DNA from: Lentinus brumalis
Taxonomy: Eukaryota > Basidiomycota > Agaricomycetes > Polyporales > Polyporaceae
Reading direction: 5' to 3'
Length of the DNA stretch: 64,000 nt
Assembly: GCA_001792895.1 (NCBI GenBank)
Contig: MARA01000053.1
Span: 124,001-188,000 of the forward strand
Shown: positions 57,136-64,000 of the stretch, in pieces
Numbering within the stretch: position 1 is the first letter of the stretch
How the letters are laid out: the number at the start of each line of letters is the position of its first letter
The notes under the pieces: model-generated
What the model saw: the letters and a program-made list of their open reading frames with translations, nothing else
The model's database searches: none
Told to the model about the DNA's origin: nothing
Program-made: the position numbers and the translations under genes

Positions 57136-57770
57136 AGGGAGATATTTTCGAAGTGCCTGTGCGTTCAAATTGTTGTCAAGGCTGAAGTGTTGAAGTTCAA
57201 GGAGATGGTTTCAAAGAAGCGCCACCATAGTGGAGAAACTCGGGGCGCCACGTGGTTCGGACTTACCCGGTGGCACTGCTACCGTAGAACCGCAGCCTGG
57301 TCTGCCGGAATTCGGACTTGCTCATTCTCATACCCCCACTCACGCATCCCGAAGGCTTCTGCTCAACATGTGGCCTTGGTTAATTTTCTTATCAGGGAGG
57401 TATCAAAGAAGTGGACAGGCGCAACCACATCTGCGGCCTCTGTGAGTCGAGGACGACGACGAGTGTTGCCAGCAAGGTAAGTATGTTAGGACTGCTTACT
57501 CTCTTATGTATTCATTCATCTGTATTCAAGCAAATCGCCGGGACCATCTATATGAGAAGGTACGGTACGTATACAAGTGAGGGTGATTGATACACTTGGG
57601 CACGTGTGATCCCAGCTTGGGCGCTTGCCTGACTCGGACGTCCTTGTACTCGACCTTCGCGGTCGGTATGGAGGCCGAGTACAACACAGCCTACTACACG
57701 GATGACATCGTGGCGAAAAGCTGAAAGCTGAGTCTACTTCTTCTCTGTCGCTCGCCACCTCTCTCTTGCC
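57136..57770. other. Divergent promoter region
   Basis: Lies between the ATPase gene (-) and the F-box gene (+). No gene or clear element beyond this. Confidence 0.5.
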
Positions 57771-59769
57771 ATGGGTCAGCAGCCCAGCCAACCTCACAGT
57801 TCTGAACATGTCGAACGTGGAATCGCAGCCATCTCACTCGAGCAGGTACACCGGCCCTTGAACGTGTCAATGCGAGGGCTCGCCAACGATATACTCGTTG
57901 ACCACATATTTCCCCTGCTCGACGTCCGGGACATCATCAACCTTCGACGAGTAAGTCTTTCGTGCGCAATCTCGTCGTCGGACAACTCACATGACATCTC
58001 GTCGCAGGCCTGCTACCAGATCAACTGCCTGTCTACCGAGGGCATCGTCTGGAAACGCATCCTAAAGCGTGCCCAGCACTACCTCCCGCCTGTCCCGCCA
58101 ACTCCAAAATACTCCCTTTGCAACCTCAGCGCCGCCGAAGCCGAGCGTCTCCTCACCCGCGTTGTGTCTCTGCACGATCGGTATGACAAGCGCATCGTGC
58201 GGCCCCTACGCCGATGGGAGATCGACGCAGGGCGCACCGTGCTCGACATGGCGCTCCTACCTGGCGGCCAATACCTCGTCGCATCCGTCGCCGACCAATC
58301 CAAGACGCGCTTCGCCATCGACCTCTACACGACCGACTTCGCATACCGCCTCGGCTTCCCCGTCGCGCGCTACGACGTGCCCTCCAGAGCGTTCCACCTG
58401 CGCGCAAAGTACATGACCTTCCGCGGGAGACCGGGCATCGCCATCACGTACGTCCGGCGGGACTATCGACGGCCGCAGTTCGCGGAGCGGTACGGGAACA
58501 TCAACAGCTTTCCGCCGGAGTGGGAGGACCCGCGGTGGCGGCGCGTGCTGATGTACGAGTGCGCGGCGGTGTACGCCCCGCTGGACGCGCTGGAGGCGGT
58601 GTGCGAGGATGTGCGTCCGGTGTGCCCTGTGCGGCTGCGTGTGCGCACGATGCCGCGGCCGTTCCAGGTGCTGGCGGAGATTACATCGCGCTCGCGCATG
58701 AGCGGCCCTGTGGTCGAGGACAATGTGCGGGGGGCGCCGCTGCTTGCTGTGCTGAAGCGTGGGCCGGGAGGAGATTGCATTGTGTACAAAAACCTCGATG
58801 GCGGTGCGGGGACTACGATGGTGTGTTCGCCGCAGCCGGACTATCAGGGCCTGGTGAGACTGTCATCCACCTTGAGTGCGTCCTCACGCTGACCTCGTTG
58901 ACGTGCAGGCACAGTCCATCATGGCATTCATGATCCTGCCCCCGCAGAACCAGTTCCTCGTCGTGCGCCGGGCCAGCCCGGCGATGGACCAGGACCAGCT
59001 GGCGCAGCTTCAAGATCTCGGCCCGTACTACTTCTCCGAGCTATACGACATCGTGCACGCCCCGGGAACGACCCTCGCGCGCACCGCCGTCTTCCGCAGC
59101 GCCGTGCACGACTCGCGCGGGAACTACTGGCACAACGTCTGGCTCTCCGACCCGGGATTCGGGCCCTCCCCGTCATCGGAGCTGGAGCGCGCGCCGCAAC
59201 TGGCGAATATGAAGCCCATCGTGATCTTCGTGAGCGCGAAGTTCTCGGACGGGGTCGCGTGGGACATCGTGCGGCCCTCGAGTGATAGTGCAAGTGGGAT
59301 ATACAGGTACGCGTTGTCCGAGGACGAGGCGTTCGTGCCCATCGAGCGGCTGGACAGCGCGATCGAGGACCTTGCGGCGCTGTTTGAGCACCGCGTGCTG
59401 CTGGGATCGACGCGCCCGCTCGTATGCAATGTCTCGAGGCACGGGCGGCGTGCGGGCTGCGGGGGGCACTCGTTCCGGATCAGCGTTATTCGCGGGTTGC
59501 GGGATAGGTGTTTGCTGCGGTATGAGGACAGATCCGTGAGCATGGACATCGACGACGGTGAGGCCGAGCCTCAGAGCCAGAGCGACGGGGAGTGCGAGCC
59601 GGCGGGGGATGTGAAGGTGGCACACTTCGAGCTAGCGGACGAGGACTTGCGCGAGGTGTCGGCGATCGCGTGGGATGAGACGATTGGGCGTTTGTGTGTT
59701 AGTTATTCGAGGCATACGAGGATCGCGGTGTTTGACTTTGCGGCTGGGGCGTCGACGTTGGGCTGTTGA
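57771..59769 (+). CDS. F-box protein with probable propeller-like C-terminal part, 628 aa
   Basis: Exons 57771-57950, 58008-58853 and 58909-59769. After a short polar start the F-box is MRGLANDILVDHIFPLLDVR, followed by NLRRACYQINCLSTEGIVWK (about residues 35-80), the usual L-P-x-D/E-I-L pattern with the downstream Trp. The rest is made of repeated short beta-type segments (LDMALLPGGQYLVAS, GIAITYVR, MAFMILPPQNQFLVVRR, AIAWDETIGRLCVSYS), consistent with a WD40-like propeller, although no single repeat is canonical. It probably recruits a substrate to an SCF ubiquitin ligase. The last 150 bp have been duplicated downstream at 61371-61510 together with the neighbouring IFI6-like gene. Confidence 0.8.
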
Positions 59770-59914
59770 GTACGGAGGCTGCCTTTCTTTGTCATACCAT
59801 GTAAGGACTGGATTTTTATGTACATGATCTCGGGGTAGGTACGTGAGGTGGGGTCAGGTTTGTGTATGTACTCTACATGGAGGCGCGATAGCAACCTGGT
59901 CGGGGGCACACATC

Positions 59915-60951
59915 TCAACGACGACGGGTGCCTGCAGATTGCATGGTGGAGAAGACACCACGCGTTTTCGGTCCGTAGAAAGCAGATTGGCCGCGTGACG
60001 CGACAGAGCCTGCAAAAGAGCGTAGTCATAGTCAGCACCCACGAGAGAATCGTGCATGGGACCCGACGTACGCGACCTGACACCAGAGGAAGTGAAGCCT
60101 AAGCAATATAATATCAATAGGATGATCGCGGTGACGACTGCAGTGCCAATGTGTTCAGCGAAGTGGATGCGAGCCCAGTAGGACAATACTCACTACCCAG
60201 AATCAGCTTGATGAAAAGCATCACGAACCAGTAGGGAAGCTTCAGCACTACAATCACGAGCTTGAAGATCACGCGAAGGAGTGCTTCAATGCCGCGGACG
60301 AGGGCGTAGAGCATGAGGGCGAGCACGACCCATGCAGCCCACACGAGGTAAGGATTCTTGGACTCCTCCTGATGCTCCTCAGCCCAGATAGCGCCGTTGC
60401 TCGCCGCTTCCCAACTGTATCTGATGAACGCTGCAGTTGTCGCCCGAGAGCCAGCTGGTCGTCAGCGTGGATTATCGAGCGGGACGGCCACCGCCAAAGA
60501 CGCACCTGTGAAGAGCTGTTTAATCCTCTCCCAGTCCATGCTGGCGAAATTGGAGTACTCTGCGTAGACCGGATGCTCCTTGGCCCAGTTAGCGCCGTTT
60601 CTCGCCGCCTCCCACATGTATGTGATGAACGCTGCGAGTGTCGCCCGAGAGCGAGCGAGTCGTCAGCGTGGACTGTCGAGCGGGACGGCCACCGAAGACG
60701 CACCTGTGAAGAGCTCTTTGATCCTCTCCCCGTCCATGCTGGAGGAAATGAGGGGCGCTGCGTGAACTTGGGGTTCGAACCTGGAAATTGCTGGCCTCGA
60801 GACTCGAGAGGGTCACTCACGGAGCTCGGCGGGGAAGGAGAACGACGGGATCGTAACCTCTGCCGGAAGAGAGACAACGACTAATATATGCGTCAATAAT
60901 CGCCATATAAGAATCTGATGAGATGCTGATACCTTGGGGAAAAGCGGGCAC
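59915..60951 (-). CDS. IFI6/IFI27-like protein, 205 aa, with repeated exon and lost ATG
   Basis: Exons 60951-60933, 60880-60821, 60757-60704, 60631-60506, 60430-60194, 60098-60072 and 60009-59915, total 618 nt in frame. The position of the ATG used by the paralogue (62534-62536) is GTG here (60949-60951), so the start is uncertain. Residues about 25-90 hold two copies of a motif, MDGERIKELFTAF and MDWERIKQLFTAF with WEAARNGANWAKEH and WEAASNGAIWAEEH, from a 198-bp exon-plus-intron duplication. A hydrophobic stretch follows (VWAAWVVLALMLYALV, VIFKLVIVVLKLPYWFVML). The family core at the end is eroded (GFTSSGVRSRSVASRGQSAFYG, FSTMQSAG). It may be a decaying copy. Function unknown. Confidence 0.6.
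60352..60738 (-). repeat. Tandem 198-bp exon-intron duplication inside an IFI6-like gene
   Basis: Blocks 60738-60541 and 60540 to about 60352 each contain the end of one exon (ATGGAC...TTCACAG), the intron (about 72-75 nt, with GCCGTCCCGCTCGA in both) and the start of the next exon (CGTTCATCA). Identity is high in exon and intron, so the event is fairly recent. Confidence 0.8.
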
Positions 60952-61370
60952 TCCTTGCTAGTCGCAAGCGGGAGGACAAGGGAAGGGTGAGAGTGAGAAC
61001 GAAGGTGTAGGCGCTTCTCGGCAAAGGACAAAACGCCTGTCCGCATCGGTGCTGCGGTAAGGTACGATAAGTCCAACTGTAGTAACAGGATAACCCACTA
61101 GATCTCACGATGTGCTTCCAAGTCGGCGCCGCTTCGTGTCGTTGATAAGCCTAAGCAGGCCTAGGCATGGCGACGCAGCCAACTCGCTCTTCTGACATGC
61201 CTGGGGGTTATGTTCTGTTCTGAGTCCCAAGCCATCGGGAGCCTACGAAGAAACCGAGGGCCACGAAAAGGCGGATTTGCTGCAGCTAGTAATCAGTAGA
61301 GGCTTATACCAGGCTTGCTACCCAGACGAGCTGGTACTTACTTCCTAGCCTTTCATGTAGGGGAGAGGTG
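60952..61370. other. Upstream region of the IFI6-like gene, duplicated
   Basis: Shares GGATAACCCACTAGATCTCACG (61088-61109) and CGCCGCTTCGTGTCGTTG with 62740-62802, upstream of the second copy. Confidence 0.65.
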
Positions 61371-61510
61371 AACCGGCTTGCGGACGAGGAAATGCGCGAG
61401 GTGGCGACAATCGCGTATGATGAGACGATCGGGCGGCTGTGTGTTAGTAATCGCGGCACACGAGGATCACGGTGTTTGCTTTGCGGCTGGGGCGCCGACG
61501 CAGCATGGGT
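61371..61510 (+). pseudogene. Duplicated 3' end of the F-box gene at 57771-59769
   Basis: Matches 59630-59765: the part encoding GCGGACGAGG, GATGAGACGAT, GGGCGG(C)TGTGTGTTAGT, ACGAGGATC and TTTGCGGCTGGGGCG. Small changes break the frame. No upstream exons are present, so it marks the edge of a duplicated block rather than a gene. Confidence 0.8.
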
Positions 61511-61660
61511 GAGCCTGCATGCTTGAGGGGTTGGGCCCGAATGTACGTGTATGTGTGTTATCTCGCAGTATGTAACATGATTTCCCGTGGCCACGAAGGG
61601 GCGTTCAGGACGAAATTGGAAGCGGGGAGGGAGGTGGAACGGTACACTGGCCTGTATCTC

Positions 61661-62536
61661 TCAGACACGGAGCAGCACGCCTGCAGCTTGCAGGATGGAG
61701 AATATACCACGCGTGAACCCTCCGTAGACCGCAGATTGAGCGAACGCTGCAGTTGAGCCTACGAGCAAAAGGGCGGTCTAGTCAGCACCTGCTTGACTTC
61801 GAAGGAGACAGTGCCACATGCGAAGGGACGTACCCAATCTCACGCCCTCGGCGGTGAAGCCGACCAAGTGCAGAGTCCATATAGGGATCGCCTTGACGGC
61901 TAGAGACGGTCGAAGTTCAGACACATTCGTCCGGACACTCACGTGGACACGTACCGAGCGATATCAGCTTCAGCACCCCAGCCATGATGTTGTAGACAGC
62001 GCCGAGTATGGCGAATATCAAAGGGTGGAGAGCGTAGAGCGTGAGGAGGAGCACGACCGCTGCGGCCGAGACAAGGCCGACGTTCTTCGCCTCCTCCGGG
62101 TGCTCCTGCACCCAGGTCGCGCCCTTGCTGGCCGCGGCTGAGACGCTAACCATTGCTGGGTGCTGCTTGACCGAGCTCGCGCCGCTGCTGGCCGCGGCGG
62201 CGATGTCTGTTATGCGGTCTACCAAAGCAGGTCGGCTGTCAGCGCGGAGCCCATGTGGAATTCATGGGCAAGACGCACCTGAGAATAGTTCTCGGGCACT
62301 GTCCCAGCTGAGACCTGTGGATGGGAGGGAGGCTACGCAGACCAGGGTCCGGATTTGAGGACCGTTCGCTCCTGAGATGGTCGGGACGGTCACTCACGTA
62401 GCTCTGGGAAGTTGTCGTCGATGAAGGAGAACGACGGGGTGTTGAAGTCTACCGGCAGAGAGACTGGATTGGCGTCAGTTACAGACCGGAAACAAGAGAG
62501 AAAGGGAATGCTCGCACGTTGAGGAAGAGGAGGCAT
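61661..62536 (-). CDS. IFI6/IFI27-like membrane protein, 182 aa
   Basis: Exons 62536-62518, 62463-62398, 62314-62279, 62218-61955, 61899-61834 and 61758-61661, total 549 nt in frame. It starts MPPLPQLSLPVDF. A helical part with Ala/Ser/Gly repeats follows (DIAAAASSGASSV, VSAAASKGATWVQEH), then a hydrophobic segment (NVGLVSAAAVVLLLTLYAL, LIFAILGAVYNIMAGVLKLI) and the family core VGFTAEGVRLGSTAAFAQ, SAVYGGFTRGIFSILQAAG, ending LLRV. It is paralogous to 59915-60951 with the same intron layout, apart from the exon repeat. The core intron (after GVRLG) is placed as in the two genes at 26-28 kb, linking all four. Likely an integral membrane protein; function in fungi unknown. Confidence 0.78.
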
Positions 62537-63424
62537 TCCTCGCAAGCCGCTACGGAGGTATGGGTCGGGAGGACGGCGAGCGAGAAGCTGCAGCTCGAGG
62601 TAGCCCTATCGGAGAAGACGTGGTATATAGGTGGTAAGTGCATGCGCTGCCCGGCCCAGGACAACGCGCATGGGGTTCCGCACAGCGCTGTCCGCATTGG
62701 TGCTGCGGTAAGGTGCTGTAAGGCCAAATTTAGTAACGGATAACCCACTAGATCTCACGCTGTGCGACGATCCCCCTCATGTCGACGCCGCTTCGTGTCG
62801 TTGGCAGGCCTCAAGGGACATGGGCGGCACAACTCTAAGCGCTCCTCTGACACACCTGCGGGTCGTGTCTTCCTCTGGGCCATCGGCAGACGACAAAACA
62901 GGGGGCCTACGGAAAGGCGGATTCGGAGGCAGATATAGTACTGCAGCAATCTACCAGCGGAGGATTATTCCTTGGTGACGCGCCAGTAAGGACTTTCTTC
63001 CTAGCTTTTCCAGCGCAAGAGAATGTAACTTGGGGAGAGATACGTGGCAACTTGTGCGAGGTTCGCGAGAGTTATTATCACGCTGAGAGCCGTGCAGTCA
63101 TTCTCATAAACAGCTTACCTGGCATGTACTGGGTGCTTGGACTAGTGAAGTACGTTGGGTTAGGACAACGTTAGGACAAGAGCACTCTGACAAGCGCCGG
63201 AGAGCGCAGCTGGCTGGAAGGACTGACGTCATCAGGAGTTGAGGACGGTCTGGAGGGTGCCCGTCTTTGACCGCAACTCCCATCTCGTCGACCAACAGTC
63301 CATGGTCGTTGTCCTTCGACCTGCGCTCGCTGCTCTTGCTCTGCTTTCAACCACCATTAGACCTTCCGTCGCTGCCACCGCCACCGCCCAGTGTCCTTTC
63401 CCTGCCTTCTCGCGCGCATACACC
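62537..63424. other. Upstream region of the IFI6-like gene and promoter of the last gene
   Basis: 62537-63000 matches the upstream region of the first IFI6 copy in part. No other gene supported. Confidence 0.45.
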
Positions 63425-63970
63425 ATGTCCGATCCCTCACCGTCCTCCCCGAGTTTCTTCAGGACCGCCTCTCCACCCTCCTCGCGTCGCCCCACATCCA
63501 CTTCAACAAGCCGCCCGCTCTGCTCAACATCCGCATGGGCCCTGGGCCTGTCGATGTCTTTAGCACCCGGTTCGCGAACTGGTTCACCCACGATGCTACC
63601 GGCGTCGTGAACGGGAAACAGGTGGATAAGGAAGGGCTGAAGGAGGCGCTGCTCGCTCTCCAGAAGAAGTGGCACCCAGACAGTGCGAACTTCGTCGCGC
63701 AGGACGCATCGTCCAAGGTACGTCTGTTGTCTGCTGCCCGTGCATGCGGTTACTGCATGTCTCCGTGCGTCCGCAGCCTGCGATCAAGTTCTCCTGGAAC
63801 GTCAAGAATACGGAGCAGCCCGCTGAGGTCTCCGCAACTGCGGAGTAAGTTCGTCTTGATTATGGTCCTCTACGGCTGTTGACGACGCGGTCAGCGTGAA
63901 GGAGGAAGGCGGTACCCATCGCATCAGCTCCCTTGTCCTCGACGGCGACGAGTCTCTATTCGCCTCCTGA
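63425..63970 (+). CDS. Small NTF2/SnoaL-like protein, about 160 aa, apparent frameshift at the start
   Basis: Exons 63425-63717, 63777-63844 and 63895-63970. The conserved frame reads LTVLPEFLQDRLSTLL, ALLNIRMGPGPVDVFSTRFA, NWFTHDATGVVNGKQVDKEG and LALQKKWHPDSANF, which looks like a cone-shaped NTF2/SnoaL-type fold with its helix and beta strands. Later exons read PAIKFSWNVKN and EEGGTHRISSLVLDGDESLF. The only suitable ATG (63425) is one base out of frame with this. A single missing base between 63428 and 63433 would join them; otherwise an upstream exon must exist that I could not find. Ligand and role are unknown. Confidence 0.6.
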
Positions 63971-64000
63971 TTATGGAAAGATACCTTCAACATTACCCTG

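Overview
The window is nuclear DNA of a basidiomycete fungus, most likely an Agaricomycete; the gene families resemble wood-decay Polyporales, but that level is inference. The signs are genes on both strands with many short GT-AG introns (mostly 46-75 nt), a two-LysM secreted protein, an MHYT-type hybrid histidine kinase, a DUF6535 membrane protein, fungal F-box proteins and an ENA-type P-ATPase. Gene models were built by hand from splice signals and protein family motifs. Exon phases were checked so that each coding length is a multiple of three.

Layout. 1-3.6 kb: a decayed F-box-like copy followed by its intact tandem paralogue. 4.3-8.7 kb (-): MHYT hybrid histidine kinase. 10.6-11.2 kb (+): two-LysM secreted protein. 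12.1-15.3 kb (-): two tandem secreted 246-aa proteins of one family. 16.8-18.4 kb (+): Skt5/Chs4-like Sel1-repeat protein ending in a CaaX box. 19.0-20.1 kb (+): F-box protein. 20.6-25.5 kb (-): CreB/UBP9-13-type deubiquitinase with a 1.8-kb intron inside the catalytic Cys codon. 26.3-28.2 kb (-): two IFI6/IFI27-like membrane proteins. 29.2-33.0 kb (+): ENA-type cation ATPase. 33.4-38.2 kb: a duplicated block carrying an unknown conserved gene and a short-chain dehydrogenase (SDR). 38.9-40.9 kb (+): dead AIM9/APH-like kinase. 41.5-44.3 kb (+): DUF3292-like membrane protein. 45.4-46.8 kb (+): DUF6535 protein. 47.1-51.8 kb (+): UBP2-type deubiquitinase. 52.0-52.9 kb: truncated LINE with an inverted 5' end. 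53.2-54.3 kb (+): third SDR. 54.4-57.1 kb (-): ABC-class ATPase (PF09818 type). 57.8-59.8 kb (+): F-box/propeller-like protein. 59.6-63.0 kb: tandem duplication of the F-box 3' end plus an IFI6-like gene. 63.4-64.0 kb (+): NTF2/SnoaL-like protein. Three identical tRNA-Val(AAC) genes lie at 11.5, 26.1 and 40.9 kb.

These are mostly unlinked housekeeping, signalling, proteolysis and cell-wall functions; no operon-like or biosynthetic cluster is visible. The striking aspects are structural: local duplications (F-box, secreted pair, SDR block, IFI6 block), very small exons, two unusually long introns placed inside catalytic or signature motifs, a LINE with a clean target-site duplication, and four genes that each need exactly one extra base to read through. 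The last point may be biology or uncorrected assembly indels.
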